From Nitrospirota bacterium (lineage in GTDB: Bacteria; Nitrospirota; Thermodesulfovibrionia; UBA6902; BMS3Bbin08): a stretch of DNA of 6,176 nucleotides. Location: positions 1-6,176 of the forward strand of contig JACQXH010000214.1 in the NCBI GenBank assembly GCA_016208845.1, read 5' to 3'. The notes below the pieces were generated by a model. The model was given only the letters and a program-made list of their open reading frames with translations. It was not told the origin of the DNA and searched no databases. The position numbers and the translations under genes are program-made. How positions within the stretch are numbered: position 1 is the stretch's first letter; every line of letters starts with the position of its first letter. This document shows, piece by piece, positions 1 to 4,735 of the stretch.

Positions 1-66
1 CCCGGCGCATTTGGTGAGGCCGTTTTTTCGGAAGAGCAGTTAAAATTATCTGAAAGGAGAAAATGA
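1..66 (+). CDS. Possible C-terminal end of an upstream gene (partial)
   Basis: An open frame enters from the left edge and encodes about 21 residues ending in EEQLKLSERRK before a TGA at 64-66. The stop overlaps a possible ATG at 63-65 as ATGA, a common arrangement of coupled genes. The fragment is too short to name, and an open frame of this length can occur by chance. The overlap with the next small frame is the only positive support. No function is proposed. Confidence 0.22.
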   Translation, partial: PGAFGEAVFSEEQLKLSERRK

Positions 67-100
67 GAAAGTTGAAAGAAGCCACTCAGATAATTTCAAC
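43..100 (+). promoter_or_regulatory. Mutually exclusive inverted repeats around a small-ORF start
   Basis: AAATTATCTGA at 43-53 is perfectly complementary to TCAGATAATTT at 86-96, an 11-bp stem with a 32-nt loop. GTTGAAA at 71-77 is perfectly complementary to TTTCAAC at 94-100. The two stems share bases 94-96, so they cannot both form completely. The loop of the first stem contains a Shine-Dalgarno-like AGGAG (55-59) and an ATG (63-65). This could be a switchable RNA, a protein-binding palindrome, or the scar of a mobile element. The base pairing is directly visible, and the regulatory role is inference. Confidence 0.35.
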
Positions 101-215
101 TAAAAATTTGACAAGTCCCGCTTTCCTGATCTCAAATCTTATAATAAGGAAGAAATTGCGATTGTGGAGGGAAATGGGTAAAATAAAAACAATCAGGAAA
201 GGAGATAAACCGTGA
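63..215 (+). CDS. Possible 50-residue small protein upstream of hicB1
   Basis: The frame from ATG at 63 to TGA at 213-215 encodes 50 residues, starting MRKLKEATQI and ending IRKGDKP. It is basic (many Lys/Arg) with a short hydrophobic patch FLISNLII around residues 21-28. AGGAG at 55-59 precedes the ATG with a rather short 3-nt gap. The start overlaps the stop of the frame from the left edge (ATGA), and the stop overlaps the GTG start of hicB1 (GTGA). Residues 19-41 are encoded by the 67-bp repeat, and in the second copy (853-919) the same frame is open and again ends in a TGA overlapping the hicB start. I do not recognise a family. It may be a real leader peptide, the residue of a degraded gene, or chance. 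Confidence 0.28.
   Translation: MRKLKEATQIISTKNLTSPAFLISNLIIRKKLRLWREMGKIKTIRKGDKP
119..185 (+). repeat. 67-bp leader repeat, copy 1 (upstream of hicB1)
   Basis: This segment matches 853-919 at 66 of 67 positions. The single difference is T at 175 versus A at 909. It ends 26 nt before the hicB1 start codon. It contains a perfect TATAAT at 140-145 that could be a -10 box giving a 5' UTR of about 60 nt, but no acceptable -35 box lies 16-18 bp upstream. The nearby TTGACA (108-113) is 26 bp away and outside the repeat. Alternatively the repeat is the translated end of a small frame. The near identity is certain and the role is open. Confidence 0.95.
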
Positions 216-430
216 AATCGTTCAAGTATGTAATCTATCGGGAAGGAAAGTATTATGTGTCGCAATGTTTGAATATAGACATTGCCAGTTGCGGAGATTC
301 TATTGAAGAAGCTATGAACAATCTTAAAGACGCTGTGAAGCTATATTTTCACAATGAGCCGAAAAAGAAACGAGCCGCATTTCACGATATAGGCGACGCC
401 TTAATCGGAGAAACAAAAATATATGCCTAA
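212..430 (+). CDS. hicB: HicB-family antitoxin (module 1)
   Basis: A 72-residue HicB-like antitoxin of a type II toxin-antitoxin pair. It should bind and neutralise the HicA RNase encoded directly downstream. The sequence shows the usual partial RNase-H-like beta-alpha fold: a first strand FKYVIYREGKYYVSQC, a central DIASCGDS turn, and the helix SIEEAMNNLKDAVKLYF (about residues 30-46). It stops after that fold, with no C-terminal helix-turn-helix or ribbon-helix-helix domain, so direct autorepression as in two-domain HicB proteins is not evident. The start is GTG at 212, chosen because AAAGGAG at 198-204 sits 7 nt upstream. The end overlaps hicA1 by 8 nt. Antitoxin-first order differs from the toxin-first hicAB of E. 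coli but is common for short HicB proteins. Family assignment is strong; activity is untested. Confidence 0.88.
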   Translation: MKSFKYVIYREGKYYVSQCLNIDIASCGDSIEEAMNNLKDAVKLYFHNEPKKKRAAFHDIGDALIGETKIYA

Positions 431-629
431 GATATATTCATCACGGCATATTATCGCAGTTCTTTTAAATAAAGGATTTATTGAGATAGATCAGACCGGA
501 AGTCATAAAAAATTTCGTAAAGATGACAGAACAGTAATCGTTCCATCGCCCAGGAAAGAAATACCTCATGGCACGTTTGCCTCGATTCTTCGCCAGTCCG
601 GATTAAGTAAGTCTGACTTTGAGAAGTAA
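423..629 (+). CDS. hicA: HicA-family mRNA interferase toxin (module 1)
   Basis: A 68-residue HicA/YcfA-type toxin with a double-stranded RNA-binding-like fold, expected to cleave mRNA and stop translation when free of HicB. The diagnostic core is present: a helix SSRHIIAVLLNKGF (about 6-19), the strand-turn QTGSHKKFRK with the presumed catalytic His at residue 28, the strand RTVIVPSPRKEIPHGTFASIL (about 36-56), and the closing helix LRQSGLSKSDF. Length is normal, so the toxin looks intact. The ATG at 423 lies inside the end of hicB1, which implies translational coupling so that antitoxin is made first. GGAGA at about 407-411 may serve as a distant ribosome site. It shares almost nothing with HicA of the second module beyond the family core, so the two pairs are unlikely to be a recent gene duplication. 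Confidence 0.9.
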   Translation: MPKIYSSRHIIAVLLNKGFIEIDQTGSHKKFRKDDRTVIVPSPRKEIPHGTFASILRQSGLSKSDFEK

Positions 630-852
630 CTGCAGAAGGCTGGGAAGGCTGGGGTCAGGCCTACACATTTTAGGACACGAAAAAGGGGTCGCGTCTTTAA
701 TTTTGCTGTCCTCTCCAGTAAAATGAAATTTCAACTGCTTCTTCTTATATCCCCCGAAAATGCAATTAACTTACCTGTGCTTTCTTTGGGCTGACAGAGG
801 CACATTCCCGGGATATTTTTATTGTTTAGCTTCCTGATCCAGTAAACCTGTA
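630..852. other. Non-coding spacer between the two hicBA modules
   Basis: About 220 bp without a credible gene. Besides the palindromic element at 651-712, GCTTCCTGATC at 829-839 echoes GCTTTCCTGATC at 854-865, the latter being inside the second leader repeat. I see no clear terminator for hicA1 and no clear promoter. Confidence 0.6.
651..712. repeat. Possible REP-type palindromic element remnant
   Basis: GGGGTC occurs at 651-656 and 685-690. AGGACACGAAAA (672-683) and TTTTGCTGTCCT (701-712) form an imperfect hairpin, 10 of 12 bases complementary, around a 17-nt GC-richer loop. From memory, GGGGTC-led strings of this kind flank IS200-like REP-associated tyrosine transposase genes in related bacteria. 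No transposase is present here, so this would be a stranded end or a non-autonomous copy. The hairpin is visible; the link to that transposase family is inference. Confidence 0.35.
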
Positions 853-919
853 CGCTTTCCTGATCTCAAATCTTATAATAAGGAAGAAATTGCGATTGTG
901 GAGGGAAAAGGGTAAAATA
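853..919 (+). repeat. 67-bp leader repeat, copy 2 (upstream of hicB2)
   Basis: Second copy of the segment at 119-185, in direct orientation, with one mismatch. TATAAT is at 874-879. It ends 23 nt before the hicB2 ATG, versus 26 nt in copy 1, a 3-nt difference that keeps the frame through the repeat in phase with a TGA overlapping the hicB start in both cases (here 944-946). In this copy the frame opens after a TAG at 827-829 and has no ATG before the repeat, so if translated it would lack a proper start. Confidence 0.95.
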
Positions 920-942
920 TCTTTAAATAGGAGGAGAGCAGA

Positions 943-1143
943 ATGAAAATTAAAGCAACTTTTGTAAAAGACGGAAAATGGTGGGTTGCATGGACAGATG
1001 ATGTCCCGGGGGCACTCACGCAGGGGGCAACCATTGAAGAAGCAAAAGAGAATCTTGTAGATGCTATACATGAAATGCAAAGACCTGTTGATCTTTCTTC
1101 TCTGCCCAAAAGGGAGGTTGTCTTAGAAGAAATTGAAGTATGA
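943..1143 (+). CDS. hicB: HicB-family antitoxin (module 2)
   Basis: A 66-residue antitoxin of the compact HicB type. The pattern KATFVKDGKWWVAWTDDVPGALTQGATIEEAKENLVDAIHEM is typical: two beta strands with the WWV motif, a PGALTQG turn, then an IEEA-starting helix at about residues 31-45, and an acidic tail VVLEEIEV. There is no C-terminal DNA-binding domain. The ATG at 943 has an excellent AGGAGG at 929-934, 8 nt upstream. It overlaps hicA2 by ATGA. It shares only the family skeleton (GK, IEEA, NL, DA) with HicB of module 1, so each antitoxin probably recognises only its own toxin. It should form a complex with the HicA2 product in the cytoplasm. Confidence 0.88.
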   Translation: MKIKATFVKDGKWWVAWTDDVPGALTQGATIEEAKENLVDAIHEMQRPVDLSSLPKREVVLEEIEV

Positions 1144-1331
1144 AAAGGAAAGAGTTAATCAGGCACTTAGAACGTCATGGATGTGTCCTATTAAGAGAAG
1201 GCGCAAAGCACTCCCGCTATTTAAATCTTGCCAATACAAATAAATCGACGACGGTCCCAAGGCATACGGAAATCGCTGACCTGCTGGCGATCAAGATTTG
1301 CAGACAGATTGGAATTCCAGACCCAAAATAA
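1140..1331 (+). CDS. hicA: HicA-family mRNA interferase toxin (module 2)
   Basis: A 63-residue HicA toxin beginning MKRKELIRHLERHGCVLLREGAKHSRYLNL. The GAKHS motif supplies the presumed catalytic His at residue 24, followed by the strand STTVPRHTEI (about 36-45) and the C-terminal helix LLAIKICRQIGIP. All core elements are present and the length is normal, so it appears functional. Its ATG overlaps the hicB2 TGA, so translation is coupled and the pair is one transcription unit. This subtype (MKRKELI start, PRHTEI strand) differs from HicA of module 1. Expected action: ribosome-independent cleavage of mRNA when released from HicB. Confidence 0.9.
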   Translation: MKRKELIRHLERHGCVLLREGAKHSRYLNLANTNKSTTVPRHTEIADLLAIKICRQIGIPDPK

Positions 1332-1707
1332 AACATTAACAAGCTGCCTGTCTTTACAAGAAACCCGGACAAAAACAAAAAAAAATTGATAGAATAAATA
1401 CAACCAGTTATTTGAAAATAATAATGAAAAAGCAAAGCTTTTAATATAAAGACTCATCGTGGAAGAGTGTGGGCAAAGTTCTTCTTAAACGGTATGCGTA
1501 TTAGTATCCCCCCTTTGCTAAAGGGGGTAATGAACGGCAGCTCCCCTGAACAAATAGTTTTCCAATAAATTTGTCGCAGACCCTTTTCAGGTTCAAGGAT
1601 TTACTTTATCCTCTCTTTCTGGCATGCTAATTAAGTGACTTCAACAGTGCTGGATATGAAGGGAAATTACGTCTTTTTAGCCTTTAGCAGAGTGCAGGGA
1701 TAAGGCG
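1332..1707. other. 376-bp intergenic region before mltG
   Basis: No credible gene is found on either strand. The left half is AT-rich (runs of A around 1370-1385). AAAAGC (1428-1433) and GCTTTT (1437-1442) form a 6-bp stem with a 3-nt loop, perhaps a weak terminator for the hicBA2 unit. A stronger C-rich hairpin is listed separately. I could not find a convincing -35/-10 pair for mltG, though its promoter must lie here or be read through from upstream. Confidence 0.6.
1509..1527. repeat. Perfect 8-bp hairpin, CCCCCTTT/AAAGGGGG
   Basis: CCCCCTTT (1509-1516) and AAAGGGGG (1520-1527) flank the loop GCT. There is no T-run after it, so it is a poor intrinsic terminator. Strings of this form are frequent as dispersed intergenic repeats in environmental bacteria (from memory), so this is probably a fragment of such an element. 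Confidence 0.5.
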
Positions 1708-2745
1708 ATGAAAAAGCGTTTTATCGGTTTCTCCGGGGCAGCCTTTATACTTTTTGGTTTCATTATATTGTCAGGCATTATCATTTATCTTCATATGACA
1801 ACACCGGCCTCTACAGAAGATAAATGGATAGAGGTTTTTATCCCTGAAGGCTCAACCTATTCTCAGGGGATAAATATCTTAAAAAGGGACGGCATTATTA
1901 ATAACCGGTTGACCTTTCTGGCATTGGGCAGACTGGCGGGAATAGAAAGGAGATTGAGGGCCGGGTATTATAATTTTAACCGGAACATGACCCCTTTCGA
2001 TGTATTTGATCGCCTGAGGAAGGGCATGATCATTCAGTATTCCATAACTATTCCAGAGGGAGCCATGCTCGAGGATATCAAGTTGAAGCTCAGGGAAGTA
2101 AGAATGATAAATGATGAGTCATGGAAGCTTGTCACAGATAAAGACTTTCTTTCCTCCCTTAAGATAGATGCGCCGAGCCTCGAAGGATATCTGTTCCCCG
2201 ATACGTACAGTTTTGCAAAAGGCACTGACCCAAAAGATATCTTCAGGATGATGGTGAACAGAATGAGGGATCAACTGAGTGAGCCGCTCATGGAGCGCGC
2301 AGCAAAGATCGGCATGAGCGAAAAAGAGGTGCTCACGCTTGCATCGATCATTGAAAAAGAGGCCGTTATTAACGAAGAGAGATATATAATCTCTGCTGTG
2401 TATCACAATCGGCTGAAAAAAAGGATGCGCCTTCAGGCAGACCCGACTGTTGTATATGGCATAAAAAAAATAAGTGACGGCATCACAAGGACTGACCTGA
2501 AAAGGGACACCCCATATAATACTTATCTCAATTATGGCCTGCCGCCGGGTCCAATCGATTCACCGGGCATAAATTCTGTGAGGGCCGCCCTTTTTCCGGC
2601 GGCTGTTGATTATCTGTATTTTGTTTCAAAAAATGACGGGACCCATTATTTTTCCAGTACGGGAGAGGAACACATGAAGGCGGTTGAGTTTTACCGGAAC
2701 AGGGGCATTAATATTGAAAGTGAAAAAGAACAGAAAACCAACTAA
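1708..2745 (+). CDS. mltG: Endolytic murein transglycosylase MltG (YceG-like)
   Basis: A 345-residue MltG, the inner-membrane lytic transglycosylase that cuts nascent peptidoglycan strands and is thought to terminate glycan polymerisation. One N-terminal membrane segment (about residues 9-29, IGFSGAAFILFGFIILSGIIIYL) follows a short basic start, leaving the rest in the periplasm. Residues about 40-95 form the LysM-like subdomain (VFIPEGSTYSQGINILKRDGII). The catalytic YceG domain follows, with YLFPDTYSF (about 161-169), LASIIEKEA containing the likely catalytic Glu216, RLQADPTVVYG (about 241-251), and the YNTYLNYGLPPGPIDSPG stretch. All family landmarks and the length are normal. AGGGA at 1696-1700 lies 7 nt before the ATG. 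The end overlaps ispG, so the two are probably co-transcribed. Confidence 0.95.
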   Translation: MKKRFIGFSGAAFILFGFIILSGIIIYLHMTTPASTEDKWIEVFIPEGSTYSQGINILKRDGIINNRLTFLALGRLAGIERRLRAGYYNFNRNMTPFDVFDRLRKGMIIQYSITIPEGAMLEDIKLKLREVRMINDESWKLVTDKDFLSSLKIDAPSLEGYLFPDTYSFAKGTDPKDIFRMMVNRMRDQLSEPLMERAAKIGMSEKEVLTLASIIEKEAVINEERYIISAVYHNRLKKRMRLQADPTVVYGIKKISDGITRTDLKRDTPYNTYLNYGLPPGPIDSPGINSVRAALFPAAVDYLYFVSKNDGTHYFSSTGEEHMKAVEFYRNRGINIESEKEQKTN

Positions 2746-3775
2746 GCAGATAACCCTCGGCAGCCTTAAGATTGGAAGAGGCGCACCGGTCGCAGTGCAG
2801 TCGATGACAAAAACAGATACGCGTGATGTGTCTGCAACCGTGTCGCAGATAAAAAGACTTGAGTCAGCAGGCTGTGAGGCAGTAAGAGTGGCGGTTTTGG
2901 ACTTTGAGGCTGCAAAGGCAATAAAGTCTATTAAAAAGTCTATCGAAATCCCTCTGATAGCAGACATACACTTTGATCACAGACTTGCATTGGAGGCAAT
3001 AGCCAATGGAGCAGACGGTCTCAGGATAAATCCCGGGAACATCGGCGATAAACTGAAAATAAAAGAGGTCGTCAGCGCTGCAAAAAGCAGAAGGATCCCG
3101 ATCAGGATCGGGGTCAATGCCGGGTCCCTTGAAAAAGACCTGTTGAAAAAATACGGCCATCCCGCTGCCGCTGCGCTCGTGGAAAGCGCGGGCAGACATA
3201 TAAAGATCCTTGAAGCCCTTAAATTCAGGGCCATCAAGGTTTCTCTCAAGGCCTCTGATGTCATGAAGACGGTCGATGCATACCGGCTGTTCTCAAGAAA
3301 GTTCGACTATCCGCTGCATATCGGGATTTCAGAGGCAGGCCCTGCGTTCTCCGGGACCATAAAGAGCGCGGTCGGGTTAGGCATCCTTCTTTCGGAAGGC
3401 ATCGGAGACACTATCAGGGTGTCACTTACGGCAGACCCGGTTGAGGAAGTGAGGGTAGCATACGAAATCCTGAAATCCCTGCATCTGAGACAGAAGGGGC
3501 CGGAGATAATATCATGCCCTACGAGCGGGCGCTGCAATATAGATATACGCGGGATTGTAAGCAGGGTCGAAGAGGGGGTTGTAAATATCAAGAAGCCCGT
3601 CAAGGTGGCTGTAATGGGTTGTGTAGTGAACGGTCCCGGAGAGGCGCGTGAGGCTGATATCGGCATTGCCGGGGGCAAGGGTATCGGCATTCTTTTTAAG
3701 CATGGAAAGGTCGTAAAAAAAGTAAAAGAAAATGAGCTGGTGCGGACGCTGATGAGAGAGATCAAGAAATTGTGA
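2714..3775 (+). CDS. ispG: 4-hydroxy-3-methylbut-2-en-1-yl diphosphate synthase (IspG/GcpE)
   Basis: IspG reduces 2-C-methyl-D-erythritol 2,4-cyclodiphosphate to HMBPP in the MEP isoprenoid pathway, using a [4Fe-4S] cluster and electrons from ferredoxin or flavodoxin. Clear motifs are APVAVQSMTKTDTRD, LIADIHFDHRLAL, DGLRINPGNIG, IPIRIGVNAGSLEKDL, KVSLKASDV, ISEAGPAFSGTIKSA, LLSEGIGDTIRVSLTADPVEEV and GCVVNGPGEA. I chose TTG at 2714 (353 residues) because AGGGG at 2701-2705 is 8 nt upstream. GTG at 2720 (351 residues) is nearly as good, and TTG at 2684 is possible but overlaps mltG more. The gene overlaps mltG by 32 nt. Oddity: the cluster motif reads CPTSGRC (Cys268, Ser271, Cys274) where the family has CPTC. 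The other ligands, Cys303 and Glu310, are kept. Identity is certain; cluster chemistry is unproven. Confidence 0.95.
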   Translation: MKVKKNRKPTKQITLGSLKIGRGAPVAVQSMTKTDTRDVSATVSQIKRLESAGCEAVRVAVLDFEAAKAIKSIKKSIEIPLIADIHFDHRLALEAIANGADGLRINPGNIGDKLKIKEVVSAAKSRRIPIRIGVNAGSLEKDLLKKYGHPAAAALVESAGRHIKILEALKFRAIKVSLKASDVMKTVDAYRLFSRKFDYPLHIGISEAGPAFSGTIKSAVGLGILLSEGIGDTIRVSLTADPVEEVRVAYEILKSLHLRQKGPEIISCPTSGRCNIDIRGIVSRVEEGVVNIKKPVKVAVMGCVVNGPGEAREADIGIAGGKGIGILFKHGKVVKKVKENELVRTLMREIKKL

Positions 3776-3800
3776 GAGAATAAATTTAATCATAAGAATT

Positions 3801-3821
3801 CCTCGATGCTCTGCATCGGGG
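3801..3821 (+). terminator. Hairpin after ispG, possible terminator
   Basis: CCTCGATGC (3801-3809) pairs with GCATCGGGG (3813-3821), 9 pairs including one G-U, around a TCT loop, 25 nt after the ispG stop. The following sequence TAGTCCTTTTC has only a short, displaced T-run, so termination may be weak or the hairpin may instead stabilise the mRNA end. It could also be part of the adjacent palindromic element. Confidence 0.4.
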
Positions 3822-3833
3822 TAGTCCTTTTCT

Positions 3834-3911
3834 GTCACTCCCGCTTGTCGGGAGTCTATCCGAAGAAAGTCGGCACGACTCGTTCCGAGATTCCGGACAA
3901 GCCGCACTGAC
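3834..3911. repeat. 78-bp imperfect palindromic element
   Basis: The first 19 bases (3834-3852) and last 19 (3893-3911) are inverted repeats with 15 of 19 matching. Nested inside are ACTCCCG/CGGGAGT (3837-3843 and 3849-3855) and AGTCG/CGACT (3868-3872 and 3876-3880). It can fold as one long stem or as separate hairpins. It looks like a dispersed REP or MITE-like intergenic element; no coding content is seen. Confidence 0.55.
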
Positions 3912-3920
3912 GTTTTTTAA

Positions 3921-3934
3921 ATATTTCGAAATAT
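3921..3934. other. 14-bp perfect AT-rich palindrome
   Basis: ATATTTCGAAATAT is perfectly self-complementary and follows a TTTTTT run at 3913-3918. It could be a regulator site or a chance AT-rich palindrome. It is about 180 bp from the tetR promoter, so a role there is unlikely. Confidence 0.3.
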
Positions 3935-3969
3935 CACTTTCAATTATCAATCCTGAGAACGGCAGTTTG

Positions 3970-4096
3970 TTTACCACAGAGGCACAGAGAACTAAATGAG
4001 AAATAGGAAATTAGAAACTGGAAGCAGGGAGTCTCTTGTCTTTTATTTCTTATTTCTCACTTCTCATTTTTTATTTTTTTCAGTGTCTGTGTTTAA
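3970..4096. repeat. 127-bp element with inverted arms
   Basis: The ends TTTACCACAGA (3970-3980) and TCTGTGTTTAA (4086-4096) are inverted repeats at 9 of 11 positions. Inside them, TGAGAAATAGGAAA (3997-4010) pairs with 4046-4059 at 13 of 14 positions. The ACCACAGAGGCACAGAGA string is one I associate with dispersed intergenic repeats in many environmental genomes. The nested symmetry suggests a single non-autonomous element ending just upstream of the tetR promoter. Confidence 0.45.
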
Positions 4097-4110
4097 TTAC
4101 ACTATCTGAT

Positions 4111-4139
4111 TTGACAATCCAGGGATAATGCATTAGAAT
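4111..4139 (+). promoter_or_regulatory. Sigma-70 promoter of the tetR-tolC operon
   Basis: TTGACA (4111-4116) is a perfect -35 box, spaced exactly 17 bp from TAGAAT (4134-4139), one base off the -10 consensus. Transcription would start near 4146, about 8 nt before the tetR ATG. The -10 end overlaps the first operator-like site. Confidence 0.75.
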
Positions 4140-4168
4140 GAATCATCGTTCATATGAACCATCGTTCA
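4139..4168 (+). promoter_or_regulatory. Tandem operator-like sites for the TetR regulator
   Basis: Two 14-bp copies, TGAATCATCGTTCA (4139-4152) and TGAACCATCGTTCA (4155-4168), match at 13 of 14 positions with a 16-bp period. Each has inverted TGAA and TTCA ends, and the junction is a perfect 12-bp palindrome GTTCATATGAAC (4148-4159). Half-sites of this type are typical for TetR/AcrR-family repressors. The sites cover the predicted transcription start and the tetR start codon, so binding should block the promoter. Binding itself is inferred. Confidence 0.65.
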
Positions 4169-4735
4169 GCATATAGAGTTCCAAAATCAGAGGTATTGAA
4201 GGCGGCCCTTGATCTCTTCTCCCGGAAGGGGTACTCAGACGCTAAAATGGCTGATATCGCCCGCAAGGTCGGCATGAGCGTCGGCGCATTATACCTCAGG
4301 TTCAGCAACAAGGAAGAGCTTTTTATGGAGCTTATAAGGGACCAGTCTAAAGATTTTATCGAACACACCAGGAGCCTTCCGCTGCATGAACCACTTAATG
4401 CCCTGAAGACATATATTGCAATTAACATTGATCATGCATTGCACAAAAGGCAGATCCTCTCTATTATTTACAGGGAATACAACCTATTGTCCCTTAAAGA
4501 TCTCAGGCATGAATTTTTCAAGACACAGCACGGCATCATTAGAGATATCCTCAGGGCAGGAGTAAAGAATAAGGCATTCAAAGCTATGGACATCAATGAT
4601 ACGGCATCGATGATCTTTGCAAGCATCAGGGGTACGATTATGCTGAAGCTGATATTTGGGATCGGTGATGCAAAATCTATGGGTAATTCTTTATTTAAAT
4701 TAATAACCAATGGAATAAGAAAGGATGCGTCATGA
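4154..4735 (+). CDS. TetR/AcrR-family transcriptional repressor
   Basis: A 193-residue regulator of usual TetR length. The N-terminal DNA-binding domain spans about residues 10-58: SEVLKAALDLFSRKGYSDAKMADIARKVGMSVGALYLRFSNKEELF, with the recognition helix in MSVGALYLRF. The remaining all-helical part (about 70-190) is the variable ligand-binding and dimerisation domain, so the inducer cannot be read from sequence. ATG at 4154 is the only reasonable start: an in-frame TGA at 4139-4141 bars extension, and a later TTG at 4196 would remove the first helix. There is no Shine-Dalgarno before the ATG and the predicted leader is about 8 nt, so translation may be leaderless-like. It overlaps tolC by ATGA. 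Likely role: autorepressor of its own efflux operon, relieved by a toxic or signalling small molecule. Confidence 0.9.
   Translation: MNHRSAYRVPKSEVLKAALDLFSRKGYSDAKMADIARKVGMSVGALYLRFSNKEELFMELIRDQSKDFIEHTRSLPLHEPLNALKTYIAINIDHALHKRQILSIIYREYNLLSLKDLRHEFFKTQHGIIRDILRAGVKNKAFKAMDINDTASMIFASIRGTIMLKLIFGIGDAKSMGNSLFKLITNGIRKDAS

Noticed and set aside
108..145. TTGACA at 108-113 with TATAAT at 140-145 as a promoter for hicBA1
   Set aside because: The spacing is 26 bp, far from the 16-18 bp needed, and the second leader copy has TATAAT without this -35 box. The -10 alone is mentioned only as a possibility.
2684..2713. Extended ispG start at TTG 2684
   Set aside because: It adds ten residues unlike IspG, increases the overlap with mltG to 62 nt, and has a weaker-looking ribosome site than the TTG at 2714.
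3307..3907. Long minus-strand frames opposite ispG (up to 152 codons)
   Set aside because: They are antisense shadows of a clearly conserved gene, with no recognisable motif or ribosome site.
4125..4130. GATAAT as an alternative -10 box for tetR
   Set aside because: It lies only 8 bp after TTGACA, while TAGAAT at 4134-4139 has the ideal 17-bp spacing.
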